Assembly: GCA_022865625.1 (NCBI GenBank) | Contig: JALHTB010000202.1 | Coordinates: 1-20,536 of the forward strand | DNA: 20,536 nucleotides | Origin: Candidatus Bathyarchaeota archaeon | Lineage (GTDB): Archaea > Thermoproteota > Bathyarchaeia > 40CM-2-53-6 > FEN-987 | Direction of reading: 5' to 3' | Shown: in pieces, positions 1-7,687 of the stretch | How the letters are laid out: every line of letters starts with the position of its first letter | Numbering within the stretch: position 1 is the stretch's first letter | The notes under the pieces: generated by a model | Database searches by the model: none | What the model was told of the DNA's origin: nothing | What the model saw: only the letters and a program-made list of their open reading frames with translations | Program-made: the position numbers and the translations under genes

Positions 1-217
1 ACGTGCTATGACCGCTAAGCTCTGAAGGTCGCCTGTTCTGGCCAGGCTCGGCGCCCGGTTGAACCGCATCAGGCGGTTTGGGTTGGTGAATGGGCTGCTC
101 TCGGATAGGCGACTAGTCGAAGTAGGCCATGCGCCTGAAATAGCCTGTCGGAAAATCCCCGGTTTGAGCACAGTTTCCACGACAGGCCGGTACCGCGTTG
201 GTTCTAAGTTCTTACAT

Positions 218-243
218 CATTAGGGCCTAATCGCTTAAGTCAA
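218..243 (-). repeat. TTAGGNCCTAA palindrome repeat, copy 1 (inverted)
   Basis: On the minus strand this reads GACTTAAGCGA followed by TTAGGCCCTAA. It matches the unit at 19081-19102 (GACTTGAGCGA then TTAGGACCTAA) with few differences, but in the opposite orientation. Only one palindrome with its left spacer is conserved here, while the two copies at the right end of the window have two palindromes 23 bp apart. The role is unknown; it could be a protein-binding site or part of a small mobile repeat. Confidence 0.6.
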
Positions 244-273
244 GATATGAGGGCAAAGGTTTATGCGCGGCAG

Positions 274-303
274 ATATGTGGTTTCCACGTGGATACCACA
301 TGT
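274..303. promoter_or_regulatory. Triple 11-bp-phased CCACGTGG motif, copy C
   Basis: Three successive octamers, ATATGTGG, CCACGTGG and CCACATGT, start at 274, 285 and 296, exactly 11 bp apart and so on one face of the helix. The same arrangement occurs at 584-611 and 18563-18592. This copy lies about 70 bp past the stop of the AbrB-like gene, so the regulator gene is flanked by two copies. A binding site for a multimeric regulator is the simplest reading (inference). Confidence 0.6.
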
Positions 304-369
304 CAGAATGCGATTTGAGTTTCGAGTCTACCGAAGGGACGACCAAAGTCGCGGGGCGTAATCTGTTTG

Positions 370-609
370 CTACTTCTTGGCAGCAGTTGACCGTCGTCGG
401 AGCAGTCTCACGACCAGCCTCTTTTCGTCGTCGTGAGGTTCGATACTTAGCTCCACGACATCTTTTGCTTGGAATGGATACTGAGAATCCTGCACCATAC
501 GGGCTGGGATCGTGATGTACTGCGTCCTAGCTTCCTTGTTCTCAAGTATCTTAGTCTCGACCTTGTTGACCAAGAGTTCTTGCCCAAGTGGTAGCCACGT
601 GGGTGCCAC
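370..609 (-). CDS. AbrB-like small transcriptional regulator
   Basis: This is a 79-residue protein. Residues about 17-71 have the length and pattern of a swapped-hairpin AbrB/MazE-type DNA-binding domain: strand KVETKIL, then YITIPARMV, then KDVVELSIEP and a closing strand LVVRLLRRR with a basic tail. The open frame begins at GTG 609, but its first codons lie inside the phased motif at 584-611, so translation may really start at TTG 573 (giving MVNKVETK). The gene is divergent from the defence operon that starts at 615 and shares its upstream region, the classic position of a local regulator. The AbrB assignment rests on pattern only. A second AbrB-like protein is encoded at 17009-17467. Confidence 0.7.
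   Translation of the reverse strand: MAPTWLPLGQELLVNKVETKILENKEARTQYITIPARMVQDSQYPFQAKDVVELSIEPHDDEKRLVVRLLRRRSTAAKK
571..582. promoter_or_regulatory. 12-bp palindrome CAAGAGTTCTTG
   Basis: CAAGA-GT-TCTTG is a short inverted repeat immediately beside the phased motif. It overlaps the alternative TTG start of the AbrB-like gene. It could be a second operator in the divergent promoter region or a chance palindrome. Confidence 0.3.
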
Positions 610-611
610 GT
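584..611. promoter_or_regulatory. Triple 11-bp-phased CCACGTGG motif, copy B (putative shared operator)
   Basis: CCAAGTGG (584), CCACGTGG (595) and CCACGTAA (606) are spaced 11 bp apart and end three bases before the ATG at 615. The site lies between the divergent AbrB-like gene and the HerA-NurA-methylase operon, so a protein bound here could control both. The middle octamer is a perfect palindrome. Which protein binds is inference; the neighbouring AbrB-like protein is the obvious candidate. Confidence 0.65.
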
Positions 612-614
612 AAT

Positions 615-1241
615 ATGTCTATCGAGAAAACGCGCGAAGGCAACAGCGACTTCGACAGATCCGGCTACAAGTTATTTCGAGAAGGCTCAGTCAGACGGCT
701 CAACCCGGCTCTATTCGCCGTTAGAAGGGAAGATGGAAGAGGGTGGGTGATGGTAGAGCTCAAGGAAGGTAAGTGGGTATGCGACGGTGAAGACCATAAT
801 GCGGGGAATGAAAACGACCGATGCCCGCATGTGTATGCAGCCCTGCTTTCTTCCATGACTCAGAAGGCAGTCTCAGACCAGACTGATGATGAGCTCGAAG
901 CGAGATCGATCAAGTGCAGATACTGCGGCTCGCCCAACATCAGCCGAGTTGGCTTTCGATACAACGCTCGTGGAATATCCAGAAGATACATCTGCAATGA
1001 GTGTCGCAGAAAGTTCTCCGTGCCTTACGTTGAGCCACAAGGAGCCGTCGGTCTGCCGTCTGGGACGCTCTGGCTGTTGAGTCAGGTAGCCATGCTCACG
1101 TCCAAGCTAAACGATCTACTCAAAGACCTCGACGAGAGAATAGCCTCGCACTCTCCAGCCCCGACCACCGAAGCACCTAGTTCTATAAACGAACCGCCTA
1201 GAGTATCATATCAGGACAGTTCTGGCTCGCTGGACGGTTGA
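615..1241 (+). CDS. Degenerate SWIM plus zinc-ribbon DNA-binding protein, first gene of defence operon
   Basis: This is a 208-residue protein from ATG 615; the longer frame from 588 would run through the phased operator, so I prefer 615. Residues about 16-80 resemble a SWIM zinc-binding region (WVCDGEDH, then DRCPHVYAAL), but only C56, C70 and H72 are present and the second Cys of CxC is missing. Residues 101-130 form a four-Cys zinc ribbon (CRYC and CNEC, with GFRYNARGISRRY between them) of the kind at the N-terminus of archaeal transposases. The helical C-terminal part has no DDE catalytic domain. This looks like a transposase-derived DNA-binding head now working alone. The stop is seven bases before the HerA start, so it probably belongs to the same transcript. 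The function, target recognition or regulation, is inferred. Confidence 0.7.
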   Translation: MSIEKTREGNSDFDRSGYKLFREGSVRRLNPALFAVRREDGRGWVMVELKEGKWVCDGEDHNAGNENDRCPHVYAALLSSMTQKAVSDQTDDELEARSIKCRYCGSPNISRVGFRYNARGISRRYICNECRRKFSVPYVEPQGAVGLPSGTLWLLSQVAMLTSKLNDLLKDLDERIASHSPAPTTEAPSSINEPPRVSYQDSSGSLDG

Positions 1242-1248
1242 TCTCAAG

Positions 1249-2715
1249 TTGAGAAAGATAGGTATCGTTGCGAGCGGCTCAACCGTAATTGACGCCACTG
1301 CCATTCTGAATGATGGTGAAGAGAAGAAAGTCAAAGCCGAGGATCTAGTCGTCATCGACAATCGGAACGGCAACAGAATCATGGCTGTATGTCGGACGGC
1401 CGTCGGAAGCAATGAGAATCTGAGGGCGGTCGGTTTCTCGCCCGGTATCGCGTATGCGCGACTGGGCAGACACCCCAGTACGGCCAAAGAGTACTACGTG
1501 TTTACGTTGGATGTCCTTGGCGACATTTCTTCTGAGAAACTCGAACAGAACAAGACGGTGATAGCCCCATCCTCAGAAGTTCTTCTGTTCGAACAAGAAG
1601 ATAATCCGATGAGTCATCTTGGCAGTCCCAACGGGAGCGTCGGATACTACAAAGATCACCCGAAATGGACCGTTCCCATGCTTGCGAAGTTCATCTCCTA
1701 CCACATCGGAGTGTTCGCAGTCACCGGGGCGGGTAAGTCGCTGCTGGCACGGTACCAGATCATCCCCTTCCTTCAGAAGTCTGGATATGATGTAATGATC
1801 ATCGACTGGAAAGGTTCCGACTACACGCCTCACTTCAATGCAAAGCTCACGATGGGCGACCTAGCATTGGATGACGATAGTGTTGTCGACTACCTGTGTG
1901 CAGCGATGAACGATTTCGGATACTTCGGAGCATCGTACAAAGAGGAGAATCCGATCAAGGCGGCACTAGAGACTATCATTTGCAAGGGTGACTGGAGGAA
2001 GCTCCATACTCCAGTCGAGTTGAGAAACCACATAGAAACCAATGTTATGGGGGAACTCTCAGTCGAACTCGCGACCGACGATGGAAAAGGGGGAAAGAAG
2101 GTCACCTCCTATGGTAGAAGCCAGATCGAACGCTTCAAGAGGCATCTTGCAAAGGCGAGCGATCAAGAGATCAAGAATGTCATGGGCACAGTGAAGCCAG
2201 AACAGATAGTAGAGCTCGCAAAAAAGGAGCATGTTGCCGTTCTTGACATTAGCGCCGGGGGAAAGGATGAGAAACTCTCGGTTTTCCTGACCATCGCGAA
2301 TCACTTGCGCCGGATGATGCAAGAGAAACAGGAACTGAAAGTCGCACTCGTGATCGACGAGGGACCACAGTACTGCCCGTTCAGCCCAAAGGGCAAGGAA
2401 GCAAAGACGACGGAAGCTATTTCCGAGCTCTGCGCGGTCGGCAGGAGCTACGCGCTCTGTATCGTGCTACTGTCGCAGGGGATTTCGGGCGAGATCGGTA
2501 TCAATGCCGCCGTCCGAAGAAATCTCAACACACAGTTCATCGGGAAGATTCATCCGCTGGACATGGAAGAGGCGAAACGGCTTCTCGCTCAAGGAAAGAT
2601 AGAAGACAAGTCTCTGACGCTGCTGCCTGAAGGTGACTTCTATTTTCTGGGTAAGATGAACCCTTCACCTGTTCCTCTACTGATCCACTTTGACCTACCG
2701 AAGGGTGTCGCATGA
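1249..2715 (+). CDS. herA: HerA-like hexameric ATPase/DNA translocase
   Basis: This is a 488-residue FtsK/HerA-family P-loop ATPase, expected to form a hexameric ring that pumps DNA and works with NurA. The N-terminal about 110 residues are beta-rich, as in the HAS barrel. The Walker A is AVTGAGKS (157-164; the usual first Gly is Ala). The Walker B is ALVIDE (366-371), followed by the VLLSQ sensor strand (407-410) and a paired-Arg segment AVRRNLN (421-427) suited to an arginine finger. The start is TTG 1249, because the next ATG (residue 45) would cut into the barrel. The stop overlaps the NurA start in an ATGA, indicating translational coupling. In most archaea herA sits with mre11 and rad50; here it sits with methylation genes, which points to defence rather than housekeeping recombination. 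Confidence 0.9.
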   Translation: MRKIGIVASGSTVIDATAILNDGEEKKVKAEDLVVIDNRNGNRIMAVCRTAVGSNENLRAVGFSPGIAYARLGRHPSTAKEYYVFTLDVLGDISSEKLEQNKTVIAPSSEVLLFEQEDNPMSHLGSPNGSVGYYKDHPKWTVPMLAKFISYHIGVFAVTGAGKSLLARYQIIPFLQKSGYDVMIIDWKGSDYTPHFNAKLTMGDLALDDDSVVDYLCAAMNDFGYFGASYKEENPIKAALETIICKGDWRKLHTPVELRNHIETNVMGELSVELATDDGKGGKKVTSYGRSQIERFKRHLAKASDQEIKNVMGTVKPEQIVELAKKEHVAVLDISAGGKDEKLSVFLTIANHLRRMMQEKQELKVALVIDEGPQYCPFSPKGKEAKTTEAISELCAVGRSYALCIVLLSQGISGEIGINAAVRRNLNTQFIGKIHPLDMEEAKRLLAQGKIEDKSLTLLPEGDFYFLGKMNPSPVPLLIHFDLPKGVA

Positions 2716-3920
2716 GCGCCGAGCAAACGACACAAGCTGCACCGGACTGGCTTAAACTCCCAGTCAAGTTGCAGCATCAATTCTTCGAACATGCTGCAAT
2801 AGAGGCACAAAGAACCAAGAAACTTCTCATAGAGCAGAAGAAGAAGCTTGACGAAATCCGAAAAATGCTCTCGTTCAAACCCATACCAAAAAGCGACAGT
2901 TGGAAGGATTGGAGAATCGCGGTAGTGGACGGATCCGAATCACCTGTGATGAGTGAACGAGTAGGCGGAAGGTTCGGAACCTACTCTGCTGGCTATCACA
3001 TCTTCCAGGGTTTGGAGCTCGTCGAGGAGGAGTATTTCAGCGGTTACATGACGGACCCCCAAGTTGGCAACCGTGAAGCAAGCCAGAAGGTCCTAGAGCT
3101 CCTGACCACAGAGCTCGAACGAGAAGCCGCCCTCCAGTGCCTGAAGAAAGATGTGAATCTGGTCGTAATCGATGGACCATTCTTCGGATTTCGAGCTCGA
3201 TGCAGAATCATCGCAAGCAAAGACATTGCGGTGCCATCGCCGCGAAAGGGATCAGACTTGGTGAAACATCTCGTTGAAATGAGCCAAGAGCTCTTGGACA
3301 GTGGAAAAGTCGTAGGAGTAGTCAAACGTATTGAGACGGCAGCAATAGATGGGTGGACAATACTCAAATCAGGAAACGCAAACCTTGCACTTTCGCGTAA
3401 TGACAAAGATATACTCTCATCGCTTATGAGGGAGGGCGAGTGGTTCTCGTATGAGGAGCATTTCGGTTCACATGACGCGTTCAACTATCTCTCCCGGCTC
3501 GCGTGGGCATTTGGTCGCTTCTACACGATTGAAGGGGGAAGAAGCCTCGAATCCATTTACGAGGCCTGCAAGGGAGATGCTGAACGAAACATAAGGCGCG
3601 ACCTCGGGTGCGAACCTGATCAAATCCTTCGAACCACGCGTCACTTCGTCAGGTGCTCATACCCGGCTCCCCCGTTTGCTATCGAAGCGCACCCCAAGAT
3701 GCCCATAGGACCCGTGATGGCGTTCTGTGAATCAAGCTGCAACCCGGCAACTGGGCTGCCGCTGCCCTTGGATCTCATGGACCAGGATGTTGGAATCCCC
3801 CGTGGCTTCACGCAGGAGTTTGTCGAAGAAATCGAGGCTACACTAGCCAAAGACTCTGACCTAGACAAGTTTGAGCTCGAAACACGATTCTCATCGTTAA
3901 ATCCTCAGAAGCGGGAATGA
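2712..3920 (+). CDS. nurA: NurA-like nuclease
   Basis: This is a 402-residue NurA-domain protein. NurA enzymes are Mn-dependent single-strand endo- and 5'-3' exonucleases with an RNase H-like fold that are driven by HerA. Key features visible are the first catalytic strand AVVDGS (D73), an acidic segment about residues 101-107, and the second Asp in VVIDGPFFGF (D154). The strand VVGVVKRIET (about 200-209) and the late segment PKMPIGPVMAFCESS complete the fold. The N-terminal 60 residues are helical and basic, as is usual for the family. The start overlaps the HerA stop and the stop overlaps the next start (ATGA at 3917-3920), so herA, nurA and the methylase fusion are tightly coupled. Confidence 0.87.
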   Translation: MSAEQTTQAAPDWLKLPVKLQHQFFEHAAIEAQRTKKLLIEQKKKLDEIRKMLSFKPIPKSDSWKDWRIAVVDGSESPVMSERVGGRFGTYSAGYHIFQGLELVEEEYFSGYMTDPQVGNREASQKVLELLTTELEREAALQCLKKDVNLVVIDGPFFGFRARCRIIASKDIAVPSPRKGSDLVKHLVEMSQELLDSGKVVGVVKRIETAAIDGWTILKSGNANLALSRNDKDILSSLMREGEWFSYEEHFGSHDAFNYLSRLAWAFGRFYTIEGGRSLESIYEACKGDAERNIRRDLGCEPDQILRTTRHFVRCSYPAPPFAIEAHPKMPIGPVMAFCESSCNPATGLPLPLDLMDQDVGIPRGFTQEFVEEIEATLAKDSDLDKFELETRFSSLNPQKRE

Positions 3921-5938
3921 GAAACATGGGTGGTGTCAGCGCGACGATCCCTGAGAGAGAGCAGGACCTTGTCCCGCGTATCCTACCGCTCGTGGTACCG
4001 CAGGGAAAGATTGTCGATTTCATCGACGAGGTCTTCAGGAACGAAACCCCAGAGGAATACGTCCGCCAGGAAATCGAGAAGTCCCTCATTCGGGAATATC
4101 TCTACCCGAGCACAGAGGTGGCGGTAGAGTTCGCAATAAAGATTGGTTCAGGCACTCGCAAGCGCGTGGATTTGGCGATTTTCCCTGAGGAAGCACAGCA
4201 CCGGCAAGAGAACATCTGGGCCATCATCGAGTGCAAGGCCGAATCGGTTCCATCCACGAGCAAGACGGACGGCATGGACCAACTCAAGTCCTACCTCTCG
4301 GCCTGCGCGAATGCCGAGCTCGGCATGTGGACCAATGGTAGTGAGCGATTCTGCCTCCGCAAGGTCGCCGCAAGAGGGAAGATTGTGTTTGAAGAAATCA
4401 TCGATTTGCCCGCCAAGGGCAAGACGCTGGAAGAGGCCGAACGCCCAAGCCTCAAGACTCTTGATGTAGCGACGAGCGATGACCTCCTATTCGCCTTTAG
4501 GGGATGCCACGACTATATTGCCGGTAATCAGGGATTACAGAAGCCCGAGGCGTTCTGGGAATTCCTGAAGATCATCTTCTGCAAGATACAGGACGAGCGT
4601 TCCGACGACGACCTGCAATTCTACGCAACCAGTCCCAAGAGGCAGAGTCTCAATGGGCAGCTCAAGGTGAAGAAGCGGCTCGACAAACTGTTCTCGCAAG
4701 TCATCAAGAAGTATCCGACCATCTTTAGGAAGAACGAGCTCATCGAGTTGGAACCTCGCGTGCTGGCCCACATCGTTGGACGGCTGCAACGCTACACGCT
4801 GTTGGACAGCCCAATTGATGTCAAAGGGAAGGCATACGAGGAAATCGTCGGCTCAAATCTGCGAGGAGACCGTGGCGAGTTCTTCACACCTCGCAATGTC
4901 TGCAAGATGGCCGTAAGTATGGTTGACCCCGCCCCAAAGCACTTCATTCTCGACCCAGCTTGCGGAACAGGCGGATTCCTGACGATTGCACTCAACCATG
5001 TCATTGAGAAAATCAAGGTCGCAGAACGCAAGAAGTGGAAGAATCCACAACAAGGAACTGAGCGTGAACAGGCCGATCTCTTCAAACGCATTCAGGAGTG
5101 GGCGAACGAGAATGTCATCGGCATCGACCTGAACCCGAACTTGGTGAAGGCCGCCAAGATGAACATGGTCATGAACAATGACGGCTCCGGCGGTCTCTGT
5201 CAAGGAAACTCCTTGGCGCGGCCCGTCACTTGGCGGGACGAGTTGCGAGAGCTCGACCTCATGGGTCGTGTTGATCTCCTCTTCACCAATCCACCCTTCG
5301 GATCGAAAATCATGGTGGACGATCCGGCCATCTTGGATCAATACGATTTGGCCCATGTGTGGGACTACAATGAAGAAACGGATGTGTGGGCGCTGCGTGA
5401 GCCAAAGCAACTCATGAAGTCTCAGCCTCCGGAAATCCTGTTCATCGAACGCTGCGTCCAGTTCCTCAAGCCGGGTTCTGGCATCATGTGCATCGTGCTT
5501 CCCGACGGTATTCTCGGTGCTCCTGGCCTTACCTATGTGCGGGAATGGATTCTACAGAACGCGCGGGTTCTGGCGAGCATCGATCTACACCCGGATACAT
5601 TCCAGCCGAAGAACAGCACTCAAACGAGCCTTCTGATCCTGCAACGTAAGACGACCCGTGAAATCGAGGTCGAACGGGCGGCTGGACGGAAATCAGACTA
5701 CGACGTATTCATGGCGCTTGCAAATCACATTGGTCACGACAAACGCGGCAACAAGCTCTACGTTCGTGATGCAGAGGGGAACGAAATCGTTGAGCGGAGG
5801 AAGGAACTAGTCCCCAAGATCGCCGATAGGAAGACGGTCATTGTGGAACAGGAAGTATCCATCAAAGTGGAGGACGACGATACGGATGAGATCGCGTCTG
5901 TGTTCAAGAAGTGGTGGATGGGACAGCGGGAACGGTGA
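3917..5938 (+). CDS. Fusion of HsdR-N-type PD-(D/E)XK nuclease and type I N6-adenine DNA methylase
   Basis: This is a 673-residue protein. Residues about 45-150 resemble the N-terminal nuclease domain of type I HsdR: RVDLAIF (D85), IIECKAE (E105, K107), then DQLKSYL, a QxxxY-like motif (Q122), and GMWTNG. Residues about 255-640 are an HsdM-type methylase: a TPRNV segment, the AdoMet motif DPACGTGG (346-353), IGIDLNP, the catalytic NPPFG (458-462) and VLPDGILG. It should methylate adenine at sites chosen by the HsdS-like partner and may also cut DNA. The layout recalls type IIB enzymes of the BcgI kind, in which one chain both cuts and methylates and a second chain supplies specificity. There is no SF2 motor domain, so this is not a full HsdR. 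All catalytic residues appear intact. Confidence 0.9.
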   Translation: MRNMGGVSATIPEREQDLVPRILPLVVPQGKIVDFIDEVFRNETPEEYVRQEIEKSLIREYLYPSTEVAVEFAIKIGSGTRKRVDLAIFPEEAQHRQENIWAIIECKAESVPSTSKTDGMDQLKSYLSACANAELGMWTNGSERFCLRKVAARGKIVFEEIIDLPAKGKTLEEAERPSLKTLDVATSDDLLFAFRGCHDYIAGNQGLQKPEAFWEFLKIIFCKIQDERSDDDLQFYATSPKRQSLNGQLKVKKRLDKLFSQVIKKYPTIFRKNELIELEPRVLAHIVGRLQRYTLLDSPIDVKGKAYEEIVGSNLRGDRGEFFTPRNVCKMAVSMVDPAPKHFILDPACGTGGFLTIALNHVIEKIKVAERKKWKNPQQGTEREQADLFKRIQEWANENVIGIDLNPNLVKAAKMNMVMNNDGSGGLCQGNSLARPVTWRDELRELDLMGRVDLLFTNPPFGSKIMVDDPAILDQYDLAHVWDYNEETDVWALREPKQLMKSQPPEILFIERCVQFLKPGSGIMCIVLPDGILGAPGLTYVREWILQNARVLASIDLHPDTFQPKNSTQTSLLILQRKTTREIEVERAAGRKSDYDVFMALANHIGHDKRGNKLYVRDAEGNEIVERRKELVPKIADRKTVIVEQEVSIKVEDDDTDEIASVFKKWWMGQRER

Positions 5939-5944
5939 AGCGGC

Positions 5945-7351
5945 TTGCGCCTACGGTCACCCGTCTGTGCTTCAGTTCCGCTCAGTGTGATTGCGCTTGG
6001 GGACCGTCGGCTGGAAGGAGAAACTTACCTGACCGCGGGATACCGGATTCGGGCCCAAATAAAAGCCGGGAAGATTTCGACGATGCCTATGTCCGAGCTT
6101 GCCGAGATTTGGCAACCAAGTCGCCTTGCTGGAGTCCAGCTCGATAGGCCACACGGGACGCCTTACTTCACGGCAACGCAAGTGTTTGATATCAAGCCCA
6201 GGGCGCGTAAGTGGCTTGCCTCGGGGCACACGCCGGATTTAGAAGGGCGCTACGTTAGGCCGGGTTGGATTCTGGTGACGCGTTCTGGGAACGTCGGCGA
6301 ACCCATGATCAGCTACTCCCCGTACGAAGGCGTGATTATCAGCGACGACCTCCTGCGCATCCAGCCATACGAGGACAGCAACCAAGGTTTCCTCTATGCC
6401 TACCTGAAGAGTGGCTACTGTCGCCCAATGATGAAGTCCACGAAATATGGTAACATCGTCAAGCACTTGGAACCGGACCATGTCCAAGAGTTACCCGTCC
6501 CGCTAGTCTCCGAAGATGTTCGAAAAAAATTGGGTGCCTTGATGAGCGAAGTCTTCCGCCTACGAGACGAGGCGTTGAGGCTGATGGAGAAAGCCGAGGT
6601 CCGCTACGTTGCTGGTTTGGGCTTGAAGTCGTCCGCACTCGCGCCGGAGTCATCCTATGAAGTCCCTGCGTCAGAGATGTTCGATCGGACTCGGCGCTTG
6701 GACGGCTTCTTTTACAATCCGGAAGCGGAAGTGGCCATCCGTGCCTTGAAGAGCAGTGGACACAACGTGGTGCCTCTCGCCTCCGTCGTTGATCGAGTTT
6801 TTGGGATGCCGCGCTTCAAGCACATCTACAAGCCGGAAGGCATCCCGTATCTTGACAGCGAAGACTTGTTCAAAGTCAACCCGGAAATCGAGAAGTTCAT
6901 TCCGCCGAGCGCCAAGAAGAATGCGAAGGGTTACTTCGTCCAGCGCAACTGGTTATTGATGGCATGCTCAGGCCAGTTGTATGGCATCAACGGAAGCGTC
7001 GTCTTAGCCAACGTATGGCACGAAGGGAAAATCGTGTCCAATCACGTCCTTCGCATCGTCCCGAAAAAGGGAGGTCTGCGGCCCGGCTACCTGCAAGTGG
7101 CGCTTGGGCATCCTCTTTTTGGACGGCCTTTGGTGCTGCGCTGCGCGTTCGGAACAGAGGTGCCTGAAATCGCGCCGGAGGATGTCGAACAAATTCCAGT
7201 CGTTGAGCCACCTTCCGACTTGGAGAGTGAGATGTCTGACCTAGTTGACCGAGTCATTGCTCTGCGGCTCCAAGCCGACGCACAAGAAACAGAGGCGGTT
7301 GGGCGTCTTGAAAAGACACTCGAAGAGACTATTGGCCGACCGGCGAAGTAG
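5945..7351 (+). CDS. hsdS: Type I-like DNA specificity subunit (HsdS), possible N-terminal frameshift
   Basis: This is a 468-residue two-half protein. Each half has a target-recognition domain followed by a helical spacer, as in HsdS: first half about residues 40-230 (PYFTATQVFDIKP, YVRPGWILVTRSGNVG, HLEPDHVQELPVP, then a long helix) and second half about 245-465 (YLDSEDLFKVNP, NWLLMACSGQLYG, APEDVEQIPVVEP, helix). It should direct the methylase fusion to a bipartite DNA site. The frame begins at TTG 5945, with no overlap with the previous stop. The preceding two junctions use ATGA; here a GTGA at 5935-5938 would open MKRLAPTVTRLCFS in another frame, and one extra base near 5977 would join it to PLSVIALGD. 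Either the gene starts at TTG 5945 or GTG 5987, or there is a +1 shift. Confidence 0.85.
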   Translation: MRLRSPVCASVPLSVIALGDRRLEGETYLTAGYRIRAQIKAGKISTMPMSELAEIWQPSRLAGVQLDRPHGTPYFTATQVFDIKPRARKWLASGHTPDLEGRYVRPGWILVTRSGNVGEPMISYSPYEGVIISDDLLRIQPYEDSNQGFLYAYLKSGYCRPMMKSTKYGNIVKHLEPDHVQELPVPLVSEDVRKKLGALMSEVFRLRDEALRLMEKAEVRYVAGLGLKSSALAPESSYEVPASEMFDRTRRLDGFFYNPEAEVAIRALKSSGHNVVPLASVVDRVFGMPRFKHIYKPEGIPYLDSEDLFKVNPEIEKFIPPSAKKNAKGYFVQRNWLLMACSGQLYGINGSVVLANVWHEGKIVSNHVLRIVPKKGGLRPGYLQVALGHPLFGRPLVLRCAFGTEVPEIAPEDVEQIPVVEPPSDLESEMSDLVDRVIALRLQADAQETEAVGRLEKTLEETIGRPAK

Positions 7352-7687
7352 CCAATGCGGCTCAAATGATTCGATCACGAGGAATGAGTTCTGCAAAGCA
7401 TCCGGCTCTTTGCTTGACGCGATAGTCCAACTGGATTCCGCCCAAGTGCGTGCCAACAGGTCCAGCGGATTTGATTGTAAATCATTTATGGAGATGTGTG
7501 CGATACATTTCACTGGTGCCGAATGTTTCCCGCCCAAGTGAAGACGACGACAATCCACAGAGCGTCACAAAACATCCCTCGAATTGGGGCCAAGTTGGCG
7601 CATTGGTAACTTATCGGGTGGCGCGGTTTCGACCGCATTCTTGTTGGATGGTGTTAAATCGTGCTGAATCGTGACAAATTGGCAAGA
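7352..7687. other. Intergenic gap between convergent genes
   Basis: The HsdS-like gene and the exonuclease gene converge on this gap of about 335 bp. Frames are short and read like shadow sequence. I see no RNA gene, strong hairpin or recognisable gene remnant. Confidence 0.4.

Larger units (their letters stand above)
1..369. other. Non-coding left edge with stem-loop
   Basis: I see no convincing gene here. The stretch can form several stems. The strongest has arms GCCTGTCG at about 143-150 and CGACAGGC at about 178-185, extended inward by GGAAA/TTTCC. A second is AACCGC/GCGGTT at about 61-77. This could be the end of a structured RNA running in from the left, but I compared it by eye with RNase P RNA, SRP RNA and rRNA 3' ends and found no clear match. 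The right part holds a TTAGGGCCTAA palindrome (220-230) and the phased motif at 274-303, both listed separately. Confidence 0.4.

Noticed and set aside
1..190. RNase P RNA, SRP RNA or rRNA end
   Set aside because: Stems are present, but I could not find the conserved blocks of any of these RNAs by eye on either strand.
276..515. Plus-strand open frame over the AbrB-like gene
   Set aside because: It runs through the phased motif and overlaps the AbrB-like gene on the other strand; the peptide has no recognisable pattern.
4853..5410. Long minus-strand frame inside the methylase gene
   Set aside because: It is antisense to the AdoMet and NPPFG motifs of a clear methylase; typical shadow frame.
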